This document shows positions 1-5,207 of a stretch of 8,307 nucleotides of DNA, one piece after another. Under the pieces are notes generated by a model that saw only the letters and a program-made list of their open reading frames with translations, ran no database searches and was not told the origin of the DNA. The position numbers and the translations under genes were made by a program. The stretch is from Candidatus Thorarchaeota archaeon (lineage in GTDB: Archaea; Asgardarchaeota; Thorarchaeia; Thorarchaeales; Thorarchaeaceae), in the NCBI GenBank assembly GCA_013138615.1, contig WTCK01000064.1, positions 1 through 8,307 of the forward strand, written 5' to 3'. Numbering within the stretch: position 1 is the first letter of the stretch; every line of letters starts with the position of its first letter.

Positions 1-172
1 CTTGCTAAAAACCCTCAAGGGCGAGGCCATAGCTATTGCGAGGAGCTCTGGAACAAGTGATTGGCTAGTTAAGACGCGCAGCGGAATTGTGGCTGTGATA
101 GATCGCGTCTTCATGGAGAGAGGCCGATATCCGTCCATGTGGAAGAAGAGAACACCAAAAGGGACTGCATAG
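1..172 (+). CDS. C-terminal end of an unrecognised protein (5' end outside window)
   Basis: An open frame runs in from the left edge (first full codon at 2) and stops at TAG 170-172, giving 56 residues. The visible part has a short alternating hydrophobic stretch (KTRSGIVAVIDRVF) that looks like beta strands, then a basic tail with PSMWKKRTPKG. I do not recognise the family. The basic C-terminus would suit a nucleic-acid-binding protein, but that is only inference. The frame is the only long open one here, and it ends just before the promoter of the RNase P RNA gene on the same strand. No domain or function can be assigned from this fragment. Confidence 0.6.
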   Translation, partial: LLKTLKGEAIAIARSSGTSDWLVKTRSGIVAVIDRVFMERGRYPSMWKKRTPKGTA

Positions 173-204
173 TCATTCTCACGGGAAAAGGCTATGGAGC
201 GAAC

Positions 205-215
205 GTCTTTATGCG
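205..215 (+). promoter_or_regulatory. Candidate TATA box for the RNase P RNA gene
   Basis: The short AT-rich element CTTTATGC (207-214) lies in the gap between the upstream stop codon at 172 and the RNA gene. An archaeal start site about 25-27 bases downstream would fall near 235-240, just before the first paired bases of the RNase P RNA (253). The match to the archaeal TATA consensus is only moderate. Confidence 0.35.
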
Positions 216-249
216 CAGAAGTAGAAGATGTGAACGGCCCTGGAGCGAA

Positions 250-530
250 AGCGCGACTGACGGTACTCATCCTTCGGGGTGAGAGCTGAGGAAGCTCCCA
301 ACTACATGTCGATGCCGGTCCTGTGCGAGCAGGGAGGCGAGGGCCTCGCTCTGGGAACAGAAACGACACGTCCAAGCAGGATGTGACGATGATGCGGAGC
401 CGAAATCAATCCGCTGAGGATCTGCTTGGGACCGTTGAAACGACCCATCACCGGGTAGCAACTCCAAGAATACGCTGCTGAAGTGTCGACCGGAGGCGTA
501 GGGTAGGAGGCTTAGTTCGATGTCGCAAGG
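250..530 (+). ncRNA. rnpB: RNase P RNA (archaeal, ancestral type)
   Basis: This is the catalytic RNA of RNase P, which removes 5' leaders from pre-tRNAs. Conserved blocks appear in the right order: CR-I GAGGAAGCUCC (288-298), CR-II AACAGAAACG (356-365), CR-IV starting UUGAAACGACCC (435-446) and continuing GGGUAGCAACUCCAAGAAUA (453-472), and CR-V GGAGGCUUAG (506-515). Helices also fit. P1 can form from GCGAC 253-257 with GUCGC 522-526. P3 is a perfect hairpin, CUCAUCC (266-272) UUCG GGGUGAG (277-283). CCAAGCAG 372-379 pairs with CUGCUUGG 422-429, enclosing GCGGA 394-398 with UCCGC 410-414. P4 forms from AAG 292-294/CUU 511-513 and UCC 296-298/GGA 506-508. The T-rich CTCTTTT (532-538) just downstream could end transcription. 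The ends are set by P1 and are uncertain by several bases. No protein frame in this stretch is credible. Confidence 0.93.
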
Positions 531-593
531 CCTCTTTTGGGTGACCGATAGAGGCGGAACAAAATTGGGGCTACTCTTTGCACCAGGGCCGCT

Positions 594-1139
594 CTACCTA
601 GTTCTTGTATGGGCGTCCATTATCTCCTTCTGGACCTCCACAACCTCGGCACTGGTGCCGCAGTTCATGTAAGCTTCAAGCCATTCTCTATTCAATGTCA
701 AGAACGAAGGCCCCCACTTGAATATCGACATGATGTCCTCTGCAATGTCTTTCATCCCTAGAATGTATAATGCAGCAGCCACAGCTTCAGCTGTTGAGAG
801 CTTGATTGGTTTGTATGTGTTAATCGGATTGGCAGCCAGAAGATATGGAAGAGACCTCTGCCCGTCCCGACGAGCCCTGTTGAACACAGCCTCGGCCTGC
901 TTCCAGGAGCAATCAAGTGCCACGAGCCCGGATCTCATTACGGGTATCCTGTCTGCAGGGGATAGAGCTATCTCAGAGATTGGGTTGAGTACAATGGAGT
1001 CACGCGGAATTTGCCGCATGTTTTTGATTATCTTGGCCTTACTCATCCTGTTGAGGCGGATTCCAGTGCATTTCTTGGGATCACACTGATTCGCATGGTA
1101 CACGAGAATCTTCGGACCGTTGTTAGTCTGCTGCTCCAC
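594..1139 (-). CDS. tsr3: 16S rRNA aminocarboxypropyltransferase Tsr3
   Basis: Tsr3 (DUF367) transfers the 3-amino-3-carboxypropyl group of S-adenosylmethionine to a hypermodified base in the decoding region of small-subunit rRNA. The 181 residues carry the family hallmarks: QCDPKKCTGIRL (18-29) near the N-terminus, GLVALDCSWKQAE (71-83), RSLPYLLAANPINTYKP (95-111), LSTAEAVAAALYILG (114-128) and FKWGPSFLTLN (140-150). Length is normal for a single-domain archaeal Tsr3. The start is GTG (1137-1139). The nearest upstream ATG on this strand, at 1150-1152, is out of frame. The usual NPxNYG motif reads NPINTY here, a mild deviation. The gene is divergent from the zinc protein at 1206 with 66 bases between them. 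The stop (TAG, 594-596) lies about 60 bases from the RNase P RNA end, convergent with it. Confidence 0.93.
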   Translation of the reverse strand: MEQQTNNGPKILVYHANQCDPKKCTGIRLNRMSKAKIIKNMRQIPRDSIVLNPISEIALSPADRIPVMRSGLVALDCSWKQAEAVFNRARRDGQRSLPYLLAANPINTYKPIKLSTAEAVAAALYILGMKDIAEDIMSIFKWGPSFLTLNREWLEAYMNCGTSAEVVEVQKEIMDAHTRTR

Positions 1140-1205
1140 AAGTAAATCTCATGGTACACAACAGATTTCTATGTTGCCATGGCTCACTAGGTTAGGTTCT
1201 GAAGG
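1140..1205. promoter_or_regulatory. Divergent promoter region, tsr3 / zinc protein
   Basis: This 66-base gap separates two divergent genes, so it should hold both start sites. The AT-rich element GATTTCTATGT (1164-1174) could act as a TATA box for tsr3: a start about 26 bases away on the minus strand gives an almost leaderless GTG. For the plus-strand gene, AGGT (1194-1197; a second copy lies at 1189-1192) sits 8 bases before ATG 1206 and matches the core of a Shine-Dalgarno site. The TATA assignment is tentative. Confidence 0.3.
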
Positions 1206-1478
1206 ATGTTGTTCAAGCCCGGAGAGTCATGTGAGATATGTGACTCACGAGAAGGTGTGCTTGAACAATGTTCCATATGTGGAGCCTATTCCTGTAAGAA
1301 CTGCAGAGCTGATGAAGAGAAGATATGTCTGAACTGTCAGGAAGCAATGTGTTCCATTTGCGCAAAGTATCTTGCCTCTAGGGCGTGCGACAGATGTGGC
1401 CGACTGGTCTGCGAGGACCACGGAGTGAAAGAGAACGAAGCCACCGTTTGTGATTTATGCCGGGCGAATGAAACATGA
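1206..1478 (+). CDS. Small multi-zinc protein, two tandem cross-brace-like modules
   Basis: This 90-residue protein has 15 cysteines and one histidine arranged as eight ligand pairs: C9/C12, C22/C25, C30/C33, C41/C44, C49/C52, C61/C64, C69/H72 and C82/C85. Split in the middle, each half has four pairs with nearly the same spacing: CxxC-x9-CxxC-x4-CxxC-x7-CxxC, then CxxC-x8-CxxC-x4-CxxH-x9-CxxC. That is the spacing of two-zinc cross-brace folds such as FYVE, RING or B-box-like fingers. Both central parts share CxxCGxxxC. Four bound zincs are predicted. There is no signal peptide or membrane segment. ATG 1206 is preceded by AGGT at good spacing. The stop TGA overlaps the tiaS start (ATGA, 1475-1478), so the two genes are almost certainly co-translated. 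The function is unknown; RNA or protein binding linked to TiaS is an inference. Confidence 0.85.
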   Translation: MLFKPGESCEICDSREGVLEQCSICGAYSCKNCRADEEKICLNCQEAMCSICAKYLASRACDRCGRLVCEDHGVKENEATVCDLCRANET

Positions 1479-2809
1479 CACTGACTGCAGTTCACCTAGG
1501 AATGGACGATATCGACAGCCCGAGAGGCGGCTGTACGACGCACTTTGCCAGCCTCTTAGTTGAGGATTTGACCCAGTTGGGAGCCAGATGGCTGGATTAT
1601 CCGAATCTCATTAGATTGAACCCAAACATCCCATACAGGACACGCGGTAACGGTGCGGTTACTCTTAGATTCGAGATTAAAGATTCAGCCGTAGACAAGG
1701 TCTTACCAAGATCGAATCTGCTACTCAAAGAGTACCTGAAAGAGGATTACCCAAACACCAACCCCGGAATGGTCATCACGACAGGAGATGTTCCGGTTGA
1801 TTTGCTCGGTTTCGCCAAGCTTGCTCTCTGGAGGACTGTGCCCGTTGCACTAGCCAGAAGATTGGTAGCCAGATTAGCCCTGCCCCATATTGTAGTCGGA
1901 AATGGGAGGGGTCTCATAGGTGCACTGTCAGCCATAGGAAACCAGTTACGCCAAGACCACACCTACGAGTACATCGCGTACCGATCAATCGAACTGACCT
2001 CTAGAGCACGAGGGGTTGATGTGGACTCTGTGTTCAGAATGAACCAGAAATTTGGAAACCGCCTGTTTTCCAATGTCGATGTTTCAACGCGGAAGATTCT
2101 GATTGAGCCTCATGGCCCGGACCCAGTTATCTATGGAATCCGAGGGGAAACCCCGCTGGACGTGATAAAGGCTGCAGATTCAATCCAGAGTAGTCAAGAC
2201 AAGGAACGTTGGATGGTGTTCAGGACAAACCAGGGCACAGGCGAACATCTCCGTCACAGAGTGCGCCTTTCGGATATTAGGCCGTATATGGCCGCTGTGG
2301 TGGAGGGGGAAGTTACAACAAAATCAAAGATAATCGAGGGCGGCCATGTCATCTTCAGGATAACAGATGGTTCCGCTATTGCAGAGTGTGCAGTGTACGA
2401 GCCAACAGGTGATTTCCGAGAGATAGCAACAATGCTCACTGAAGGAGACAAGGTAAGTCTGGATGTAGGAGTTCGGCCTGCGTCAAGGATGCATGGCCTG
2501 ACATTGAATGTCGAGGGGCTTGAAATCCTCCAACTGACAGACAAACCCATTCTTGCCAATCCGATATGCCCCCATTGTTTGAAAAGAATGAAGAGTGCTG
2601 GTAAAGAAAAGGGCTTCAAATGCATCAGGTGCGGCTTCAAAGACCCGCAAGCAAAGAAGATAGAGATTCCAGTCGAGAGACAATTGAAAGTCGGCAGGTA
2701 TCTGCCTCCTCCAAGGGCACAGAGACACCTAACTCGACCTAAGGATAGGATGAATCGAATGAACAATGGGATACCGAATAATCTTGTCGGCAAATGGTAT
2801 GAGCCCTAG
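1475..2809 (+). CDS. tiaS: tRNA(Ile2) 2-agmatinylcytidine synthetase TiaS
   Basis: TiaS uses ATP and agmatine to convert the wobble cytidine of tRNA-Ile2 (CAU) to agmatidine, so that it reads AUA instead of AUG; it is specific to archaea. The 444-residue protein has the full architecture. The N-terminal catalytic part begins HLGMDDIDSPRGGCTTHFA (7-25) and continues with IRLNPNIPYRTRGNGAV (46-62), GDVPVD (104-109) and RGLIGALSAIG (145-155). HTYEYIAYR (162-170) follows. An OB-fold segment spans about 271-355. A zinc ribbon has C365/C368 and C383/C386. A basic tail (RLxP, R and K rich) follows. Length is typical. Its ATG overlaps the stop of the zinc protein, indicating translational coupling. 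It converges on the uS11 gene, with 48 bases between the stops. Confidence 0.96.
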   Translation: MTLTAVHLGMDDIDSPRGGCTTHFASLLVEDLTQLGARWLDYPNLIRLNPNIPYRTRGNGAVTLRFEIKDSAVDKVLPRSNLLLKEYLKEDYPNTNPGMVITTGDVPVDLLGFAKLALWRTVPVALARRLVARLALPHIVVGNGRGLIGALSAIGNQLRQDHTYEYIAYRSIELTSRARGVDVDSVFRMNQKFGNRLFSNVDVSTRKILIEPHGPDPVIYGIRGETPLDVIKAADSIQSSQDKERWMVFRTNQGTGEHLRHRVRLSDIRPYMAAVVEGEVTTKSKIIEGGHVIFRITDGSAIAECAVYEPTGDFREIATMLTEGDKVSLDVGVRPASRMHGLTLNVEGLEILQLTDKPILANPICPHCLKRMKSAGKEKGFKCIRCGFKDPQAKKIEIPVERQLKVGRYLPPPRAQRHLTRPKDRMNRMNNGIPNNLVGKWYEP

Positions 2810-2833
2810 AATACTGCAGCATTGAAGAGTATT
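2810..2833. terminator. Weak inverted repeat between convergent tiaS and uS11
   Basis: AATACT (2810-2815) and AGTATT (2828-2833) form a perfect 6-bp inverted repeat around a 12-base loop, directly after the tiaS stop codon and in the short gap facing uS11. It could help end transcription from either side. The stem is short and AT-rich and no clear T-tract follows, so support is weak. Confidence 0.25.
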
Positions 2834-2857
2834 GGAACAGCTGATGAACAAACTGTG

Positions 2858-3259
2858 CTAGACTCTGCGTCCACGACGGCCGCCAGGTTTCCTTGTTCCG
2901 TCATGTGGAATGGGTGTGACCTCATCTATGATGCCTATCCTCAGACCGGCACGACTTAGAGCTCGAATAGCTGCCTGAGCACCGGGCCCGGGTGTTTTTG
3001 GTCCATGACCCCCAGGAGCTCGAACACGTATGTGAATGCCGTAGACACCCTTGTCTTTAGCCTCGCGTGCGGCTTGAAAGGCTGCCTGCATTGCTGCGTG
3101 AGGTGAAGATTCATTTCTGTCTGCTTTCACCATCATGCCACCAGAAGTCCGTGCGATTGTTTCTGCTCCGGTTATATCTGTGAGATGGACAATGGTATCG
3201 TTGTATGATGCAAAAATATGCGCGATAGCCCACTTGTCGCGATCCTCGTTCCTACTCAT
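2858..3259 (-). CDS. rps11: 30S ribosomal protein uS11
   Basis: Small-subunit protein uS11 binds the platform of 16S rRNA beside the mRNA exit channel. The 133 residues match archaeal uS11 from end to end. They include WAIAHIFASYNDTIVHLTDI (10-29), the GGMMVKADRNESSPHAAMQA stretch (40-59), GIHIRVRAPGGHGPKTPGPG (74-93), AIRALSRAGLRIGIIDEVTPIPHDG (residues 97-121, universal C-terminal core) and the basic tail GGRRGRRV. Its ATG overlaps the uS4 stop (ATGA, 3256-3259), so it is the last gene of the uS13-uS4-uS11 unit. In many archaea RNA polymerase subunit D follows here; in this window the operon instead ends and faces tiaS. Confidence 0.97.
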   Translation of the reverse strand: MSRNEDRDKWAIAHIFASYNDTIVHLTDITGAETIARTSGGMMVKADRNESSPHAAMQAAFQAAREAKDKGVYGIHIRVRAPGGHGPKTPGPGAQAAIRALSRAGLRIGIIDEVTPIPHDGTRKPGGRRGRRV

Positions 3260-3885
3260 CTTCGTTTGCCTCCTCCTTGCCTGCGTCTACCATCCCGACG
3301 TCCGCGGAAGCGGTTGTCAGACTCGTCCACTTCTTCAGGTGGCTGTGACGCTCTAATTGCAGCGTCTGAAGCAGCAATCCTAGCAGGATGTGATTCGCTG
3401 TTCAGTGCAGATTTCGGTGTGAACATCAAGCGCTCTTCTTCATTCACTGTCATTATCCTACGTGGAGTAGTTACTCTTGCTCCATCCAGTGCAACGTGTC
3501 CATGTGTCACAAGTTGACGAGCATGATGCACGGAGCATGCAAGACCCTTTTTGAAAATAATCGTCTGAAGTCGACGGTCCAGTATATTTTCTAAGGTTAA
3601 GTCAAGAACATGATCCAGTGATGGTTCAGTCATGAGAACTCCGGTCCTGACCAGCTTGTCAACGAGTTCCTTTTCTTGCAGCGCACGCTCATCAATTGAC
3701 AGAGCAAGCAGGTTACGCGCTTGGCGTCTGTAGCGAGATAGATCAGTCTTGTGCTTCCAGAGCTCTCTCTTGTTACGAAGCCCGTAGGAACCCATCAGCT
3801 GGAGCTCTTGCTCAAACCTATCACTGTCAAAAGGACGCTTCGGAGTTACGTACTTCTTCTTCTGCCGACGTGGATCACCCATCAT
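3256..3885 (-). CDS. rps4: 30S ribosomal protein uS4
   Basis: uS4 is a primary 16S rRNA binder that nucleates the body of the small subunit. The 209 residues show the archaeal/eukaryotic form: MMGDPRRQKKKYVTPKRPFD at the start, then ELWKHKTDLSRYRRQARNLL (41-60), followed by an S4 RNA-binding domain around residues 103-150 (DRRLQTIIFKKGLACSVHHA begins at 103; QLVTHGHVALDGARVTTPRR follows). The tail is a long linker with an acidic stretch (PPEEVDESDN) ending in an Arg/Gly-rich segment (RFRGRRDGRRRQGGGKRR). The tail makes the protein somewhat longer than many archaeal uS4 proteins. Two adjacent ATGs begin the gene; the first overlaps the uS13 stop (ATGA). Translation is probably coupled across the operon. 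Confidence 0.96.
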   Translation of the reverse strand: MMGDPRRQKKKYVTPKRPFDSDRFEQELQLMGSYGLRNKRELWKHKTDLSRYRRQARNLLALSIDERALQEKELVDKLVRTGVLMTEPSLDHVLDLTLENILDRRLQTIIFKKGLACSVHHARQLVTHGHVALDGARVTTPRRIMTVNEEERLMFTPKSALNSESHPARIAASDAAIRASQPPEEVDESDNRFRGRRDGRRRQGGGKRR

Positions 3886-4349
3886 TCATTACCTCGGCTT
3901 GTAACTTTCGCTCTTGATACACCGACGGCCATTCCTTTTCGTCCGGTAGTCCTAGTGTGTTGTCCTCGAACCTTCAGACCAAGAGAATGCCTAAGACCAC
4001 GCCACGACTTGATTCGCCTCAAGCGCTCAATATCACTTCGGTGTGCGAAATCAAGGTCGGAGCCGGTAAAATGAAGCATCCTGCCGGTCATTCTGTCCCT
4101 TGGTCGATTAATGTACCAATGAGGCAAACCAGCCTTCACTGGGTCTGAGATTATCGTTTCAATCTTGGAAATGTCTGCATCATTGATATGACCTAGTCTA
4201 GTAGAGGGGTCCATACCTAGTTTGGTGATGATGGCTTTCGATAAGCGAAGTCCGACTCCACTGACTTTGGTGAGCCCCTGCAGGAGGTTCTCCTGGCCGT
4301 CTATGTCTTTGCCAGACACTCGTACAATGTGTCGATATTCTTCAGACAT
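3882..4349 (-). CDS. rps13: 30S ribosomal protein uS13
   Basis: uS13 sits in the head of the small subunit and contacts the P-site tRNA and the large subunit. The protein shows EYRHIVRVSGKDIDGQENLL near its start, the helix-hairpin-helix region KVSGVGLRLSKAIITKLG, and the conserved C-terminal part RGLRHSLGLKVRGQHTRTTG followed by GRKGMAVGVSRAK. The frame opens at ATG 4364 (MRLDTMSEEYRH), but I place the start at the inner ATG 4349. Homologues begin MSEE-like, and GAGGT (upstream on the minus strand, 4358-4362) lies about 8 bases before it as a Shine-Dalgarno site. That gives 155 residues instead of 160. It is the first gene of the operon, with a TATA box about 55 bases upstream. Confidence 0.95.
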   Translation of the reverse strand: MSEEYRHIVRVSGKDIDGQENLLQGLTKVSGVGLRLSKAIITKLGMDPSTRLGHINDADISKIETIISDPVKAGLPHWYINRPRDRMTGRMLHFTGSDLDFAHRSDIERLRRIKSWRGLRHSLGLKVRGQHTRTTGRKGMAVGVSRAKVTSRGNE

Positions 4350-4376
4350 GGTATCTAACCTCATTCACACTGGGGT

Positions 4377-4392
4377 GAGGCTTGTTCGCCTC
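4377..4392 (-). promoter_or_regulatory. Inverted repeat at the expected start site of the uS13 operon
   Basis: GAGGC (4377-4381) and GCCTC (4388-4392) form a perfect 5-bp inverted repeat with a 6-base loop. It covers the position where the TATA box at 4401-4410 should place the transcription start. It could be an operator overlapping the start site, or, if transcription begins early enough, a leader hairpin. The role is inferred from position only. Confidence 0.3.
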
Positions 4393-4400
4393 TTGAAGAC

Positions 4401-4410
4401 GCCTTATAAT
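4401..4410 (-). promoter_or_regulatory. TATA box of the uS13-uS4-uS11 operon
   Basis: On the minus strand this block reads ATTATAAGGC, a good archaeal TATA box. Transcription would start about 25 bases downstream, near 4380, leaving a leader of about 30 bases with the GAGGT site before the uS13 ATG at 4349. Because TTATAA is symmetric, weak activity in the other direction is possible. Confidence 0.7.
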
Positions 4411-4412
4411 AG

Positions 4413-4434
4413 TTGGCATCAAGACTTGGCATCA
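4413..4434. repeat. Perfect 9-bp direct repeat upstream of the uS13 TATA box
   Basis: TTGGCATCA occurs at 4413-4421 and again at 4426-4434, a 13-base period. On the minus strand this reads TGATGCCAA-GTCT-TGATGCCAA, ending two bases from the TATA box of the ribosomal operon, where a transcription activator or repressor would bind. The exact copy and position suggest a regulatory site, but no known motif is recognised. Confidence 0.45.
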
Positions 4435-4506
4435 CGGGGCATTTTTTGGGCTGGAAACGACTGCGCGCGTGAACATCAAGCTCTCATGAGGCTGCAAAAT
4501 GAGGGG

Positions 4507-4517
4507 GCCTTTTAGGG
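4507..4517 (+). promoter_or_regulatory. Candidate TATA box for the gene at 4566
   Basis: CCTTTTAGG (4508-4516) is a TATA-like element. A start about 26 bases downstream would fall near 4538, leaving about 28 bases before ATG 4566. Between this element and the uS13 promoter (4411-4506) I see nothing apart from the direct repeat. Confidence 0.3.
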
Positions 4518-4565
4518 GATTGTCAGGACACAGATGCAGGGTCATTGCGGTTGTGAGTGCAAGAC

Positions 4566-4973
4566 ATGAGCAAGTCTACAGAGATGGAACCGAGAGCTAC
4601 GCCATCAGTACTAGGCTTAGTTTCTGATGTTCTCAAAAACCGCCTTGAAGCGTTTCTGAATGACTCTAGGAAGCGCAAGAATACTGTCATGCTTTCGAGC
4701 AACGGTTTGGCGAATCGTATCATAATCGAACGCTGGGGGATCAGACCTTCACAACGAAAGCAGTATTCCACCCTCTTCTCGGATGTAAGGCGGCATTGCC
4801 GCAAGTATTTTAGACATTTAGCGGCCGGTCGTAGATTCTGCTGGAAGAGTAGCTCGGGTAGTTACACGATGGGCGTCTTCAAGTTTGATGAGGTACGTGG
4901 AAATCTGATACTTCGATTTGTGATGCCACAGAAGGGCGAAGAATGGATAGTTCCAACCACGCAAGAGCCATAG
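4566..4973 (+). CDS. Unrecognised small basic protein, possible winged-helix domain
   Basis: This 135-residue protein starts at ATG 4566; the frame also has a GTG at 4557, but GTGAG at 4553-4557 looks more like the ribosome-binding site for the ATG. I do not recognise the family. Features seen: an N-terminal amphipathic helix (VLKNRLEAFLNDSRKRKN), then LSSNGLANRIIIERWGIRPS and RKQYSTLFSDVRRHCRKYF. That pattern (helix, sharp turn after WGIRPS, long basic second helix) resembles a helix-turn-helix. It is followed by an Arg/aromatic-rich strand region (GRRFCWKSS, GVFKFDEVRGNLILRFVMP) that could be a wing. There is no signal peptide or membrane segment. A DNA- or RNA-binding role is an inference. 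It stands alone between the ribosomal operon and the tRNA gene. An antisense frame over the same bases is less convincing. Confidence 0.6.
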   Translation: MSKSTEMEPRATPSVLGLVSDVLKNRLEAFLNDSRKRKNTVMLSSNGLANRIIIERWGIRPSQRKQYSTLFSDVRRHCRKYFRHLAAGRRFCWKSSSGSYTMGVFKFDEVRGNLILRFVMPQKGEEWIVPTTQEP

Positions 4974-5010
4974 GATGGGACTCGGGGTTGACTATCACGC
5001 ACCGAAATTG

Positions 5011-5038
5011 ATGGCTTCCTTCACAAAGCCATGATAAG
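5011..5038. promoter_or_regulatory. Inverted repeat and weak TATA-like element upstream of tRNA-Ser
   Basis: ATGGCTT (5011-5017) and AAGCCAT (5026-5032) form a perfect 7-bp inverted repeat with an 8-base loop. It lies between the stop of the small gene (4973) and the tRNA-Ser gene (5079). Its right arm runs into ATGATAAG (5031-5038), a TATA-like element 41-48 bases before the tRNA. The repeat could end transcription of the upstream gene or mark an operator. A second AT-rich stretch, AAAAGATGAA (5041-5050), is an alternative TATA position. Confidence 0.3.
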
Positions 5039-5115
5039 AGAAAAGATGAAAAGCAGAAGACCTCAGGAACTTGAACAAGCCCGGATAGCCAAGCGGCTAC
5101 GGCGGCAGCCTGGAA

Positions 5116-5147
5116 TCGACGGCCTCATGAATGCCTGTCGAACAGGC
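5116..5147 (+). other. tRNA-Ser intron 1, anticodon loop (37/38)
   Basis: This 32-base insert follows position 37, the commonest archaeal tRNA intron site. It folds as a hairpin: UCGAC 5116-5120 with GUCGA 5137-5141 and GGC 5121-5123 with GCC 5133-5135. Around the junctions, CUG 5110-5112 pairs with CAG 5143-5145, followed by a G-A mismatch, with unpaired AAU and GCA at the two cut sites. This is a relaxed bulge-helix-bulge, the substrate of archaeal splicing endonuclease. Confidence 0.85.
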
Positions 5148-5178
5148 AGCTGCTCTCCTTTGGGAGGCATGAGTTCGA

Positions 5179-5207
5179 AGTACAGCGCCTTGCGTGCGTA
5201 CGAACAA
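5179..5207 (+). other. tRNA-Ser intron 2, T-loop (58/59)
   Basis: This 29-base insert splits the T-loop. The junction forms a textbook bulge-helix-bulge: GUUC 5173-5176 pairs with GAAC 5202-5205, flanked by 3-base bulges GAA (5177-5179) and AAA (5206-5208). The outer hairpin is GUAC-GCGC (5180-5188, one bulged A) with GUGCGUAC (5194-5201). Cutting after the second bulge base on each side gives a normal UUCGAAU T-loop. Placing the intron one base later (59/60) gives the same mature sequence. Confidence 0.85.

Noticed and set aside
267..467. Minus-strand open frame of 66 codons
   Set aside because: It lies wholly inside the RNase P RNA, whose conserved blocks and helices explain this stretch.
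718..1089. Plus-strand open frame of 123 codons
   Set aside because: It is the antisense of tsr3, which has clear family motifs over the same bases.
2254..2793. Minus-strand open frame of 179 codons
   Set aside because: It is antisense to the OB-fold and zinc-ribbon part of tiaS and shows no recognisable domain.
4523..4804. Minus-strand open frame of 93 codons
   Set aside because: It overlaps the longer plus-strand gene at 4566-4973, which has a better start context and a more protein-like composition. It cannot be fully excluded.
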